From Larus michahellis (lineage: Eukaryota; Chordata; Aves; Charadriiformes; Laridae): a stretch of DNA of 64,000 nt. The DNA lies in the NCBI RefSeq assembly GCF_964199755.1, contig NC_133898.1, positions 30,817,985 to 30,881,984 of the forward strand, written 5' to 3'. The notes under the pieces were generated by a model that was not told where the DNA came from, did no database searches, and saw nothing but the letters and a program-made list of their open reading frames with translations. Every line of letters starts with the position of its first letter. Position 1 is the first letter of the stretch. Shown here one piece after another: positions 25,394-39,752 of the stretch. The translations under genes were made by a program, and so were the position numbers.

Positions 25394-28224
25394 GTCATAA
25401 ATTGGACCAACCACAGTAAAGAAAGAAGAGAGAGGGTGACAAGAAGAGAACAGAGTTACTCTGACGCTGCAGTCCAGACCTGGTGCTCATGATGCTTCCT
25501 GATGAATTGGGCCATTATCTGAGGACTGCCCTGGACACAGAGTCCCGCTTCAACACGCGCTCATCATGAGGTTGAATTTGTGGGTTTGAAAGTTAGTTCT
25601 GTGCAAGGGCAAGGCTCTCCCTGCCTCCTGCCCAGAGACAGTGTTCTTAAATAGGACAGGATCCTTCCAGAAGCAGTTCAGGAAAAGTCCACTGAAGGGA
25701 AGGATCATGAAAGAAATCAGGAAAGGCACAGATCAGCAATCCAGAGCATGACTGGAAAGATGGTTTTGGCATAATTGGAAAAATGGCTCAGATATCCCTC
25801 TTTGGGGTCACTAAGAAAGCTAGTACAAAATACTGGGGTAGGTTTTAGCTCATAACTTTTGCTAACCAGTGTATCTGTTGGCAGATGCAGCACTACTATG
25901 CCTACACGCTTCTCTGCCCTTTCTACTTAGGACTCCTTTAGCCTGACTTCCAACTGCACTGCTTAAGAATGCCAGGCAAGCACATAAACTGCCTCTGCTC
26001 CGTGGCTGAATGCAGCAGAAAATTTATTAATGGAAAAAGAAGAAATGCAAAAAGAAGATCGTCTCTGGACATAGCCCAGGCAAAATGTAACTTGCCATAA
26101 CACAGCCCTGAAAGGCACTACTAGCACAATACCCTGGCATGTTACAGCATCCTCCCAACTTGCACAAAAGCTGCTTTATTGCTGATCTCAGTTTACTCTA
26201 TTCCCAGGCATAACTGAATTGTGGGGTTTTTATGGGTCGTCTGGCCTCCCCAGTAAGTGTTCTGGGCAATCATTAAGGCTGGGTAAGGCAAAGCACTTTT
26301 ATTTTTTCTTTCTTTTTTGCAGAGCTTCTTTCTAACCTTTTATCGGCTGATCTGCAGAAGCTGTAGAATGTTATGCAGTCCCTCTCCTGAAGCAGTTGAT
26401 GAATAACCAACTGCTGCTGCTTCCTTCTGGGGCCACCCAGAATGAGGACTGGGGAGGGTGGACAGTATCACCACCATTACACTGTCTCCCACGACCCAAC
26501 TGCCTCAGCTCCTCCAAGTCTCCCCTTTGCACCCCAAAAGCAACATGGTGAAGAAAATTAACTCACATACAAAAAGCCACTTGCGAACTTCAGATCATAA
26601 AGAAGTTTCTGGGTGAAAAAAAACCTACATCCAAACTCAGAAGGGCAGTCTTTGTAAGCAAAACTGCTTCCTTCCAGTTCCTCCAGCTTCACCTGCTTCC
26701 CGTGCTTGACACAGCGAAAAATCCTGTAAGAAGCTCATCTATTCATACGCAGGAACCGCTCATGTAACTAATGTGCATAATCTGGATGTAAAAATCATCA
26801 AGACGTTAGCGTATTCATGAACCATATGCTGTCACATTCATTGCAGGAAGCACAGAAAAAAAGTATCAACTTTTATACAAAAACCTGACTTCTTTTATCT
26901 GTGCTGCATGTAGGGAGCATGGAATAATAAGTTTGCAAGGAAAGACAGAGTCACCCAATTTGTTTGGCAGGACCCTCTGGTAATGTGGCAAGGAAGGAAA
27001 AGGGAATTAACAAAAAAGTTCATCAAGTTGGGGTTAAGGTAAGAACAGAGTGGGCCTCTGCTTCTGGAACTGCATAAAGACTGGTCCATACATAAGGAAA
27101 AGCACCATCAGGGAGGAGACCACCTTAAAGAAAACCAAAGGAAGAGTGATTTGAACCGATGGTGAAATAAAGGAGGGAAATGGAAACTCTAATGAGAAGC
27201 TACTCGTCCATGGCTGGAGTCAGAGGCAGCAAATTTCAGAGAAACATGTTCCAATTCATGACCCAGTTATAGCACATTTCTCTCCCCTCTCTGTGTCCTT
27301 CCAGTCCGCTGTTGGTGGCCCTTTTGCCATCACCATGTTCTCCAATTTACCGACAACATCCATCAACAAGCCACGGATCAGAGGGAAGGTCACGGGGTGC
27401 TATTTGCTTTCCTTTGCACCTGCTCCACAGCTGAGGAAGAGCAACAGGGCACAGCTCATCTGACTGTTCATGGCTTGGGAACCCATCAACCCAAACCTCA
27501 ACATTATTTCTGGAATATTCTTAAAGTTTACAACCAGCAGGGTGATGTAGAAGTAATTGCAGGACTAATTGCTGTGCAAGCCTACATAGTGTCAGGGGGT
27601 TGCTAGCAGATCTATAATCATCTTTCAGAGGGACAAAAACAAATTTCTGGATTGCAGCTGCCCCTGCCACCTTGATGCTTTGCAGCTCACAAACTGGAGG
27701 AAGCTATTCCTGTAGCTCTAGGAAGGTGATTTTACCGTGCAGTCTGGACTCTCTTCTGGCCACCTCTGTCTTCATCACACTAAAATCCCAAACTCTGCAC
27801 TTATAAAGAAACGGTGGGGGAGGATGCAGGGGAAAAATAGCGTAAGGAGAAAACCAGCCTCCATTCACACCCTTACATTCAAGAGGTCCGATGCTATTTG
27901 TAATCCCTAGTCACTGCCACTGCGCTGGAAAAGAACCTGCCTCTGATTCACTATCTCTGTCTCTTGGCAGCAGCTACGACAGTGGCACAAGGCAGAAACA
28001 AAGAAACTGCATTTCAGATCGGCCCATTGTAGAGATACAAAGTTTGGACCTGGATCCAAATTTCTGCCTGTAAAATCACAGCTTCAAGCCCACTGCTGGC
28101 TTCATTATGGATTAAAACGCCTAGGTTTGTCCTTTCTAGAGAATATAAAATTTCACTAGTTAGATAGAGGCTTAACAAAAGGTTTGAGCAGAGATTTCAC
28201 AATGAACATGTGATGATTAACCGC
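25394..28224. other. Intergenic, no gene recognised
   Basis: Ordinary composition. Small frames only (longest 69 codons) and no recognised repeat. Confidence 0.55.
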
Positions 28225-28470
28225 AGGATCACGGAGATTAAAGGTGGGAAAGTACTATTAGGTCATTGCAGCCCTATGGCAGTTGCAGGATTGTTCTCTG
28301 TAGTGTATCTCTCCCAGCACCTTGTTCAGGCTAGTTTTGAGTGGCTCAAGCAAAGGCTCTCCCAGTTTCTTTCTGGAGGCTGTTCCACACTCGAGCAGCT
28401 CTTGCTGGTATTTATTTGATATTTAATTTCACCTTGCTCCATTCTATAGCCAAGAGCCATCTTAAATGGT
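28225..28470 (-). mobile_element. Old CR1-like LINE fragment, minus orientation
   Basis: The + strand shows ATCACGGAGATTAAAGGTGG, a TTTTGAGTGGCTCAAGCAAAG block and CTGGAGGCTGTTCCAC, in the order expected for a reverse-complemented CR1 3' end. Divergence is high and the family within CR1 cannot be told. Confidence 0.5.
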
Positions 28471-31400
28471 CCTTTTTCCCACTGGCATCTTTGTGTTGCT
28501 GTTTTCTGCCCTTATGTCACTTCGTAAATTCACATCCATTTTTCTGTTTGCCATCATTTCCCATGATCAAGGTCAACAGCCAGTAAATAGCATACTTCCA
28601 TGTATGCTATGCCCTTTCCAACCTCCATTAAACCAATCTAGTCTTTCTTTGGACGGTCGACATCATTGAATTTCTGTGGTTTGACTCATCATGTCATTTC
28701 CTGCTCTGCTTTGACTCTTCATGAGGTGCCAGCACGACAGAGAGCAGGACCCACCAATTAATGAGATGTAAAGATACGAGAAAGGCTCTCTCAGGATAAT
28801 TGTTTTTGAAAGCTTAGTGCTACAGGAGATAGATGCAGACTCAACCCGAGGCCGCATGGATGGCTTCAGGTCAGTTCCTGCTCCGACTCGGATCCGTAGG
28901 TTTTTCACTCTGCGTCCTGGGTTTAGGCTTAAAGCGCTGCAGCTGATGCTGATGAAAGGAAGTTTGAGTCGGTTGTAATGTACAAAGCAGCACGCTGCAA
29001 CTAACTTCACAGACCGAGGCCGGGAAAAATACGTTCCTCTCTTCAAGTCACGTTAATGGAATATTTTCTGCTGGATCAGGATCAGACACTGTAAGGTAGA
29101 CATTGTCTAATGCAGAGAAGGATGTGGGATGAACAAATGCCAGAGCAAACAGTGCTAATGACCCTTGCTTTAAAGAGCCCAGAGACAAGACAGAACAAGG
29201 CCAGGGCTCCAGGAAACAGCCCGGCGGATGTGTGTGCACATGTCCGTGTCCTCCAACGAGCTGCACCCAGCCTCCCTCCGGCATGGCAAGCAGAGCCCAC
29301 CGCCGCTGCCTGCTTCGGAGAGGTTTCAGGTTCCCGCTCAGAGAAAAACGACAGCGTAGCAGCTACAGGGCTACCCTCACCGGCTTTAACTCAGAGCTAT
29401 CGCAAACGTGAGCACCCGGTGTTGATCCCAGCACTTCTAAATTTTCTGAATTCCCTGCTTACTGAAGGGTGAAATTAGACTCACGCTCGCGATTTCCAGC
29501 TTGCGGAAAGCAGCTCGGAGCAGGTAGCGGAGGGTACGGTGCACAGAGGATAAAAAAAGATGATTGTGGGTGCAGGGAAATATATTCCAGCAACACAGAC
29601 TTTGTTGTAGCAAAGTTCAGACTGGGAATTTGCATATGGAAATTCTTTATGAAGGTACTCATATTAACAACCTGAATTGCACTCTTAAGAGATTACAGCA
29701 GTTAGGGAGAGGTAAATGAGCTCTGTCAAAACAGGAACAGCTCTAAGTGACTCCCCAAAGCAGGATCGGGGCATGCACCGTGGCAGACTCCCTCCATATT
29801 CTGGCACTGGCTAGGGAAATTATGGAAGTGTTTCTCTTCTGCTTCAAAGCAGAGGGTCTGCCAGCAGTTCTTGTCCAACAGTGTGGAGTTTGAAAGAATT
29901 TGACTCAATGCAGTGTTGATGCAAAGAAAAAAAAAAAAAAAAGAAAAAGAGTTAAGGCTGTAGTTCAGACACCACTGTGTCACCTACAGTTTGCCAGGTT
30001 CAAAGGCACAGGGGATGATGTTTTCATATCCCTTCAATGGCCTCTGAACGTCAGAGAGATTTTAGGGGGAGCAAAGCAGGGGCAGGAGGGTGGACCCATG
30101 GGGTCACCTATAGTGGAGCTCAGTGCCCAAGATGCATCTTGCTGTTGGAGCACCTTTGGGTGCTGCGTTAGCCACGCTTCTGGGAGCCTCATCAAGACTG
30201 CAGCTCTTCTCCAGACAACCCTACGAGAGCCATAAGGCAGCTGTTTCTTCCTCAGTAAGTCTCATTCAAACACGAGCAGATCTTTAAGCAGAATCTGCAT
30301 GTCCCAGGACAAACGCAAGGACAAATGGACAGTCGCAGAAGATTGCTTAGCCACATGCAGGGCTGGGCATGGAGGTCCTTCATACTGTGCAGGTTTGGCT
30401 GTCACCAAACAGTTCCAAATATTTGCCATTCCTTGTAGGTGTCAGAAGCCGCATACAGATATACCTACAGAAAGTCCACACGTGGAGCTCTCTGATCTTT
30501 CTAATCTCCCATTTCTCAGGGAAGGTTACGTCTTACAGACCTCTGCAGTGTTGGCCTGAAGGAAGTACAGCAGGTCTGGCAAGCATCAAGGGTTTAAAGC
30601 ACTGCAGCCAGCTGCTCTCTCTGACCCCAAAAACTTTTCAATCCTCCTCGATGCCTGTTTCTTCAGTCCACCTCTGCAAGGAGGAGGAAATAGCGACTCC
30701 ATGGGTGTCCTGGTATGGCATGTAGCCCAGCAGATCTCCTCTGATGAGCCTTGCCCAGGGGTCTGCCCCCACGCTGGGTTACTGATCTCACTGGAGGTGT
30801 ACCAGAACAGATTATGTGCCCATCCCCTGGTCAGCCTGGCATGCTTCGCTTAAACCGACCACACTTCTTGTGAAAGCGTGAAATTAGGATGAGAGAAGTT
30901 GTAGAGCCTGTTTTTCCATGTAAGCAGTGTGAGCTGTAGAAAATGGACACTGGCAATGGATATGGTCGATGAAGCTGTTTGGTATAAAAAGGAATGACCC
31001 ATTTTCTGAAGTCATGGTAGAAACAGTCTCAGAGAAAACAGACCTGGTGGTGCCTCTGCAAGACCCAGAGTACGCGTCATTGCAGATCCTAGGAAAGAGA
31101 TTTTTCACACGTGGGGTGCACCATGTTTGCTGTGGACAGAGGAGACTGGCTCAGGGTCTGTGGCTGTGCACCATGAGGACAAGATTAAAGCACTGTGGGC
31201 TGGCACTGCCCCACGCTCCCAAACCTGCAGGGAGCTTACCCGACATTCTTGCTTTTTCAGCTCTTGCTTTTTAAAATTTCAGCAGTGCTCTTGAGCGGCG
31301 TTTTATGCTCTCGGGCTGCAAAGAAGCATTCTCTGCTGTAAAAAGATACAGTCTGTTTAAATCTTCTTTTTTTTTTTTTTTACCCCCTGAAATGAATGAA

Positions 31401-32419
31401 TGTAAAGCATCACCCAGTGACGCTCCCTACCGCTGAATCCATCGGCACCCTTTGTGTTTTCACGGCCATATTTTCCTTATAAAAACCAGTTCCGTCTTCT
31501 CCGCTGCTATGTGAAAGGCTCAAACAAATGTCAGAAAACTGACTGACAGACTGTACAGGCAAAGCGGAGAACCTGACTTTGTTCAGGGCTGTCAAGTGCA
31601 CAAAGTAAACAAAGGAATAGATCTATGTAATTTTTCCTCACTAATCTCTTTCAACTACAACTCTTATTTTAGATATTACTTGTGAAGGAAAGCGCAACAC
31701 AATGTCAGTGTGTTTTAAATGTTAAAAGTCTCATTAGCTTTGACAAATACGTTTCTCTGATGAATTTTATTATAACTTATCAAAAGCATGAAGCCTGAAC
31801 AACTTTGTGTTTTCAGTAAACGTTTGAAAGTTACAGCTTCCTAAAACTATCGTAATGCCGTGGTTTTGTCCTTCCTCAAAGCCTACCTCCTCTGACTCTT
31901 CCTCCAAGTTATCTTTGTTAGAGGCTCAGCAGCTTTCCTCTCCCGTGCACAACCAGGATGGAGCAGCGGGATCTTCTGTGCTCTTTCCTCAACTTGCCTC
32001 TCCCTGCTTTATGAGGTTGCGCTGAATACAAATATCTGAGTGAAGCATATTCAGGTTTTGCAGAAATTGCCACCACCATGGATGACAGAGCTTACACAGC
32101 TCCCCGCTGTAATACAGACTGCCTGCAGGGCTGACAGAGCCGCCCTCCTAAGCTGGGATTTACTCTCCTGCCCTGCCAGAGACTCTCGATCCAAGGGAGC
32201 AAGAGAAAGAGAGTTGCATATGCAGGTTAGATTTTAAATCCCTCTTTCTGACAGCACGATGCAGCTGTGTGCTGCAAGTGCGTCTGACAGACATTGGACC
32301 CAGGGGAGGATCAGCTCTGAAAAACCCTCCCCAGGATATTTTTGCTCTTTTTACTTCATTCTCTGCATTTCTTCTAACTCCTGGGGTGGGTAATTTTCCT
32401 CAGTCAAAAACTAGACAAA
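28471..32419. other. Intergenic, no gene recognised
   Basis: Ordinary composition with A/T homopolymers near 29928-29942 and 31367-31381. Frames of up to 127 codons (28663-29046, minus) show no domain. Confidence 0.55.
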
Positions 32420-33085
32420 AGAGTTGGGGGGGCGGGGGGGGGAGGGGAAGGGAGAGAGGTACACTGCAGCGAGTGGGCAGCCAGACCGCAGGCAGGCAGT
32501 GGCACAAAGCAGCTTATTTCACATGAGCTGGGGAGGGGAGCGCAGGTTTCGCAAACACCACGGGCCGTAGCAGGCTCCGTCCAGCCTCGGCCATGGGGCA
32601 GGAGCGGATGCATGGGGCAGCTTTGCTGACAGCGAGGTGGTTGAGGAGCTCACCACGCCTGGGAGCGCCCAGGGGAAGGCGCCCGGGCAGGGAAAGAAGC
32701 ATTCCGTGGGGTTCGTAACCTCTCATGCAACTACACCAGTACAAATCACCAATGCCCCCACCGTGCGGTTTCGCTGTTTGCTAATGACGAAAATGGGGAC
32801 AAACATCAAGTGTTTGCACCCACAGACTTCCCCTTGGCAACCCACCACCCACGCACGGCCCTTCCGCCTCTGTGCCAAGAGGGGCCAAAAGCAGCTGCCG
32901 GGGAGGTTGGGGCCACCCCAGCTCCCGTCGGCTGGCCCAAGCCCACATGCCCCCCACACTCCAGCCCATCAGCTCCTGTAGACCGGGAAGAATTTGCCTT
33001 GTGTCCCCCTCGGACCCTTCTGCCAGCTGGGGAGAACCGTGCTCCTTTGCCATGCGTGCCGGGCAGCCACACTGATGGCCACTGG
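32420..33085. other. GC-rich block with G-run tract
   Basis: It opens with a guanine-run tract (about 32425-32451, several runs of four or more G, quadruplex-prone) and continues GC-rich with moderate CpG to about 33085. Many overlapping open frames in all phases reflect composition. No promoter element or splice pattern was convincing, and no protein family was recognised. Confidence 0.4.
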
Positions 33086-36000
33086 CACCGGGTTTTAGGT
33101 GAATGCACTTGCAGCAGGGCTACACTCAAAACACTGAGGATTCCTGTATTTGCAATTAGAGTATTCAATTTTTTTAAAATTTAAGGTGAGGGGACCTATT
33201 TATTTTCATTTTATTTTGTGTTTTCCCGGTTCTACCTGGAATTCGGATTTATGTAACATGCAACCGAACGTGTCAAGGTATCTGAAGGCTCAAAATGCAC
33301 AATGCAATACTATAATATAGCTCTTTGTTATGCAAATTATTTCTTCCCAGCTGCTCCTGCAACGAGCGCCAGCCCGACCTATCAAAGGGGAACAAAACCT
33401 CTAGGCGAGCTTTCTGCTGCAAGGTCCCTTACCTCTGCGCTCCAGGGGCTGGGGCTGCATCTCTTCCGATGCCCATAAACCAAGCCGAGAGGTAAACCAA
33501 AACAATTTTATATTGCAGCTCCACCGCCGCTGGGAACATGAGCTAGGAATTAAAAAGTGATACCCTCTTGACAGTCAGGTTGCCATGATTTACGGTTTTC
33601 TCTTGGGCCCCCTCCCCCTCCACATGCATCTTCTCAGCACTTCTGAGGAAAGGGGAAAAACGAAGCAGTGTGGGAAAACATCCAGTCAAACCTCAGAGGC
33701 TCTGCCGAGGCTCTGATTTTGGCACCCGCCAGGGTAGCGCTATGTGATCATGAAGGATTTTTAGTGAGCGGGTGTCAGATTCGTGACAGCCAGAAAACGC
33801 CGTGGCTGCATTATTTAAATTAAAATTAAGTTCCCAAATAATAATAATTAAAAAAAAGGTTTCATATATTCAAAATTAAAAGAATAAAATTATCAGCCCA
33901 CTTGCCTTTCTATTATTTATGTTGATACTCAGTTAAAAGAGAGTTTGTCTTGTCCCTGTGTTTCTAGAGCCTAGGAAGATATTTTATTGATAGCACATGG
34001 AAATATTCAAAGGGAAAAAGGAGCTTTGGCAGCTGGAAAGGGACGATTGCAGGCCACCGGCAGCTTGAGAGGTTCAGAAGACCACTGGGAATGTGGGGCA
34101 AGCTCATTAGCTGAATGCGTTATTTATGATGGTCACTAGTGAAATACCTCAAAAGCTGACATTAAACTGTCATCTTTGAGCCTCAGAATTAGCAAATGGG
34201 CACTTCCAATGGGTGGATAAATTCCTACAATAAAAATCCTTGTCTCAGTCTGCATGCAGAATAAGAAAAATGATCTGACAGTAGCTTATGCCCTACTCGT
34301 ATTTTAAGATTTCCTTCATGACTGTACAGGTTATTTTAAAGTTCCGATGTTGGAGCAATTCTGGAATGAAGGTACATTTCAGGATTGCATTAACACTATG
34401 CACCTTACTTCTCATAGCAAACACTAAATGAAATTTGCCACTATTACACTAATTAGTCTGCTGGTAAACCAGAATTCAATCTGTCATGCAGAGAAAGGGG
34501 TCAAAGAAGGAATAATATGTATTCAGCCTCTGCAGGTAACATATAGGCTGCTCAACATTAAAAATTAGTCAAACTATATTTTCAGCATAACAAAAATGAC
34601 AATATTAATAGCAATGGAGAAAGGCAGGTCACTTCGGTCATACTTGTTGAGACTCACAGGAGATAAATTTGGGGAAAACATAATATTAAAAGTATTTCAC
34701 ACTTATAGGGTAGGAATACTTCACATATGTGCACTGTCTGATGATTTATAATAGAAAGGGCAATTGCATTTTGAGACAAAACCACACTACTTTATTGAAA
34801 AGAATAAGTGGCCCCATGGCAGCCGTATGGCTAAGAGAATGTGGCTGGTAAGTGGGGCCTACTCACAGAAATCAGTACAGAGGATTCCACCCTGAAAGAA
34901 CAATGAATGGAGGCAAAAAAAAAAAAAAATTACAAGGGTTTTTAGGGTTGATGAAGGAACAGAGCACGGATTTTACACATATACTGAGAGACGGAAATTA
35001 TTTTGGAGTCGGGAAATAAAACTGGATTTGAAAAGAATCTGCTACTTGACTCCAACTCCCACTGGCAGAGGCTTTCCCTAACTAAAACGGTAAATACCAA
35101 GTAGCCGGTCCCAAAGTGTATGGGGTGGAGATGGGGGATTGCCATCTGAAACTTGTTCTGATTAAGAAAATAAGGCAGGGCGGGAAATACAAAACCAACA
35201 ATAACCAAGGGAGAAGGTGGTCAGCTGATACCACCAGGCACAAGTTCCCCACAAATGAATGGTACAGCATCATCTCACACCAGCTGAGGGTCTGAGCGCC
35301 CGTCACCTGCCTGCAAAATGTCTCTGAAACATCAGCCAGCAAACTGCCAGAGAGCATTTGACTCCAGTCATAGTTCACACGTGAAAATGCTATGTTAGAA
35401 ATATAAGGTGGTGAGGGGAGAGCGGAAGCAATGTTGCGGGGTCCCCCTGAGCTTGCTGGAGATGTGCAGCCATGATGGCTCCAGGCCAGTTTCTCGTGGA
35501 GGAGGCACAGCCACTGACCACTGCAACCCCATCACCCTCCTTCGCGATGGCCAGAGCCTTTACTTGTTTCAGGAGGCAGACACAGCCCGCAGTACAGAAA
35601 AGTGAGCCTGGCAGGGTATTCCGTAGGGAAGGTACCGCTGCAGGAGGTGGCACTGAATGGACTGACCTTGAGCAGACAGACTATTCATCTCCTTTCTGCA
35701 ATCCCCGTATGACAGATTAGGTGCTCTCTGCAGCAAATTGGAGAATGATGCTGTATTAATTGAGAAGAATCACTAGCCATGGAAGAGAAGTTATTTTTCA
35801 CAGTCAGCATCTCCCCATTTTGAGACTTTTGTTGGGTTTGGGTTAGTTTTTTTTTTTTTCTCAGGTACTTGCTTCTGAGTGTACAGACCACCCATCTGTG
35901 ACTTCTACTCACGCTCCCTGCATTCCTCAGAGGGGAACTTGAAAATAGAGATTAAAAGAAGTTAATATACCTACCTACCTCACCTTTCAGCTGGATCTGG

Positions 36001-39000
36001 GGAGAAAGCTTCACATACCCCACAGTCTACAGCACTTTCACAAAGCTGAGGAACTGAAACTCCACCTTCCCCGGAGTGCACTCACTTCCTTGCTATGACT
36101 TAAAGACTAGGGAGAGCAACAACAGGCCAACTACAGCCCCAAATGCAACCGTTTTCACATGATTACTCCCTTGGAGTTTAATCTAACCTTACACACCTGA
36201 CCCTAGGCCCCTTGACATGGAAAGCCACTGACCCCAAATGGTAAATTCAGTCTGGTTTTACAGCCACAGCTGCTTTGCTTAGTGCTCTTTGTGGAGAGGC
36301 CAAGAGGAGTGAAGGTCTCATCCCAACATCCCTCAGTCCCGGGGCTCAGCTCCCCAGTGCAGGGCCGGCCGCGTACACCTCGCGTTAGCAGCCTTAAACT
36401 GAGCAGGATTAACTGCTGCAAAGGCTCTCGGCACCCTGCCACGGCTGTGTTTACATTAGAGAAAATGGACCTCACAGAGACAGTTTGCAAACACCACAAG
36501 ACGAACTTTTGTAAACTCCCCGGGTTTAGTCATCTTTCCCCATCTGTCAGAGAAGTTAAAGTGAGATTGAAAAAACACAGGAAATTACTGTGTATTCCAA
36601 GTAGTCGTGACTGAGCGGCTTGGCTGTTACATGGGATGCCTTGTGGAAGATTCACATCTCCTAACATTTCCAGCAAGATCCTTTGCAGCGCTTCCCCGGC
36701 TGCGATCTTTTAGCAGGCTCTGCATACCCTGCCAGGAAAAGCCTCTGGGGTGCTTCGTGCAGCTGCAGAAAAACTCATACCAGTTCTGAGGAGCCCAAGG
36801 GGTTTCCTCCAGAAAGCGAGGGTAGCCCCTCTCTTCGAGGTCGCAAAGCAAGGGCCAGGCAATGAAAAAGGTTAGGTCCCTTTGGGAGGCTTCCACCTGA
36901 GAGTTATCTTCACTGAATAAAACGCCAGATGAAATCCTTTACCCCACAGCGGTTTAAACCTTTCTCTGAAGTGACTGGCTGGCTCTTTTTGTGATAAAAC
37001 TTAAGAAACTTCTTTTATCAAGGTTCCTGGCACGAGTAAGCAGCTATTGCATTTGCTACACCGCTGGCTATAGCCTTTATCTCAAGAAGGCAATGAAAGG
37101 GCATGAGTCAAACGCAAACTAGAAATCAACTTCACGTCTCTGCTTCGGCCGTAGCCCTTTAATCACCAGATCACTACCACAGTGGCAATCTGAGCTACTG
37201 GCAGCTGGAAAGGCCATTTAGCTGGCTGGGTCGCAACTGGCATGGGCCTCCAGAGGGGCCAGAAAGCAGCTAGAGATGCTGCACCCTGGTCAGTTTGTTG
37301 AAATTCCCCTTTAGATCATGCTGTACCTCTAAACCAGCTCCCTCCTTCCCCTGCGCCAACCCAAAGGGTGGTGGCACCCGGTGGCATGTCGTGGTCTTCA
37401 GCGACAGGAGAGTCGGTGGATGAGAGACATAAAAAGAGGATGGAGGGCGCACAGGAAGAAGAAATGTGAAAAACATCTCTTTACCACAAGCTTTGCTTTG
37501 GGGTGTAACACCTTCAGGACTGAAAAGAGCACTTCATTTCTGCGGCGCAGCCTGCGTTTGTTTTCTCTGTGGAGCCAGCTGCTACGCTGGCATGGGAAAT
37601 CGGTGCCAGCTGAGGCTGGGAATGCTTAAGTAACCGTCGTGTTAAGCTGTTTCAACAGTTTAGCTAATCCAGTAAAAATAGTAAAATGTTACCAAAAGTA
37701 TTAAGTATATATGAAGCACAATGATATTACGCTGCATGATTTGAAAAAGGAGCGTGATTTTTTTCAACTGAAATGAACTATGCATTGCCAAGGGAAATGT
37801 ACTACCTGGTGGAAAGCGATCCTGAAGATAAAATGACGCTTCTGTTCTTAGTGACAATAAAATAGTCCTGACAAGAGAAACATCTTTTTCTGTTGCTGTT
37901 TTCCATGTATTATTGAAGTACCATAATAAGCAGGGATTAGCCTGCTGAAAGGCACAGTTCTTTATAGTCTTACACTCTAGGAGCAAAGTATCTTCTGATA
38001 GAGAGTAAATTAATCTCCCTAGAGTGAAGCTCTTCTGTCCAGTTCTTCCAGGCAGGGAGACCAGGATCAGGTTCAGGAGCATTCATTTAGCAGTTATGCG
38101 TGGGACATACGGATGACAGGCATTACTATAACCTTGGAAAAGAACTAGCTCTTGAAAATTTGTGATACTAGCAAAATGTCCTCGGTATTGGAGTGTGCAA
38201 TGGGGAAAAGGCCTGTCAGGTTCACTCTCTCCACATGCCATAAATCAACACAAACTTAAACCATGAAAGCCATTCAGCCTAGCCCAGGTTGGAAATCCTA
38301 TCAAGGTCTGTTGCATTTCTGGCAATTGGACAAGGGTGTTTCCAACTCCCTTTTCTAACATGAAATACCTCTGTCTCTTCTGAAGCAAAGAGGATGACTT
38401 AGTTGACTCCTGAGTCCAATACATCTGCTCTCAGTATTTGCCATTATTTTGTGAGACATGGTCTGGAGAAAGGCAGAAAAGATCACTTACCCGTAGGCCA
38501 GCCTTCATAAATTAGATGACATTTCGCCCCTTACAGAGCCTGCTGACACTCAACAAGACTGTCCAGAGCTGTAATGGCTTAATTTCTAGGTGTCCCTGGA
38601 ACTAAAGAGGCTGTTAGAGTGGCCGGAGTAGACAGAGTTCTGCTGATCCATCACTTCAGCTGGTGCAAATTCAACTCAGAGGACTCTGCGAAGGGTTATA
38701 TGTACGGGCTTGCTCTTGAAGACCAAGGAACCCCTTGGGGTCAAAAAGCTTTCAGCCCCCTCGAAAGCGTTAGCTGATTTGTGGCTTGGGCAGCATTTGG
38801 CCAGGCGTTATCCTTGGCTGTCCATGCAAATCCAGAGAGAAATCTGTTGCTTCTCAGTGCACCTTCAGACCGTCCTGAAGTCTCCTGAAACCCCGAGAAG
38901 GCTGAGCTCCATCCCGGACTCAGCTTGAGGCGCGCAGTCAACTGCAGCCTCATCTCTTCAGCAGGGAGCACTTTGATTAAATGGCATTTCCTTGGGTAAG

Positions 39001-39307
39001 GGAGGGGAACATGGGGGAAAGGACCCAGTAGCCACTGGAGATGTAAAATTAAAATGAATTTTGGTCATTTTAATAAATATATATCAAGGAAATTTCACTT
39101 TACTACAACAACACATTAGTATACAAGCATCTAATATTTAAGCTTAAAACATCAAGTGTTTATCAAATATTGGAAAAGAGCAGACATTACTAGACTATCT
39201 GGGTATAACACAAGAAAAATCAGTTTTTTTAAAAAATTGGTCCTTGTGGACAAATGTCTAAATGATGATCCTACTCATACACTGTATGAATGAGATCTAT
39301 ATTTAAT

Positions 39308-39327
39308 ATTATTATTATTATTAATAA
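39308..39327. repeat. Short (ATT)n microsatellite
   Basis: ATT repeats followed by AATAAAAAAA, in a strongly AT-rich stretch (39040-39330). Confidence 0.7.
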
Positions 39328-39728
39328 AAAAAGTTTCTGTCTTGGAGAAATAAGGTGGGATTTATACTCTCTTTGTCGTCCTTCACAATGATAACGTTTA
39401 TAAACTTGTCAGTTCCAACTCAGCTGACCACACAAAGGTTATCATTGATTTACGTCCTAGATACTCTCTTTGTGGTCACTTTTGCTGGCAGGGGGAAGCT
39501 TTTTCCTGCGACCGCTGGACTTAGTCACAAAACCCGTTCAGTTTGGAAATGTGACTGCGGGGTGTGGATGCTACTCAAATTACCCATGGTCCAGGAGGAC
39601 CCAGGCTAAACCCGTGAAACCCAGAGCAGGAGGTCTCTGACCCGGGGCGGTGTGCCCCCCGGGGACCCTCATGCCCTGCACCAAGCTGGCCGTTTCCCCA
39701 GCACAGAGGTGCTTGTCCTTTGGACAAG

Positions 39729-39752
39729 AACCAAGCGGAGAACCAAGCGGAG
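39729..39752. repeat. Perfect 12-bp tandem duplication
   Basis: AACCAAGCGGAG occurs twice back to back (39729-39740 and 39741-39752) in unique-looking DNA, which suggests a recent slippage event. Confidence 0.85.

Noticed and set aside
28663-29046. 127-codon minus-strand frame with a start and no stops
   Set aside because: No domain, no homologue recognised and no flanking exon signals in phase.
32269-33184. Dense cluster of frames up to 124 codons
   Set aside because: Frames occur in nearly all phases of a GC-rich block, with no conserved motif.
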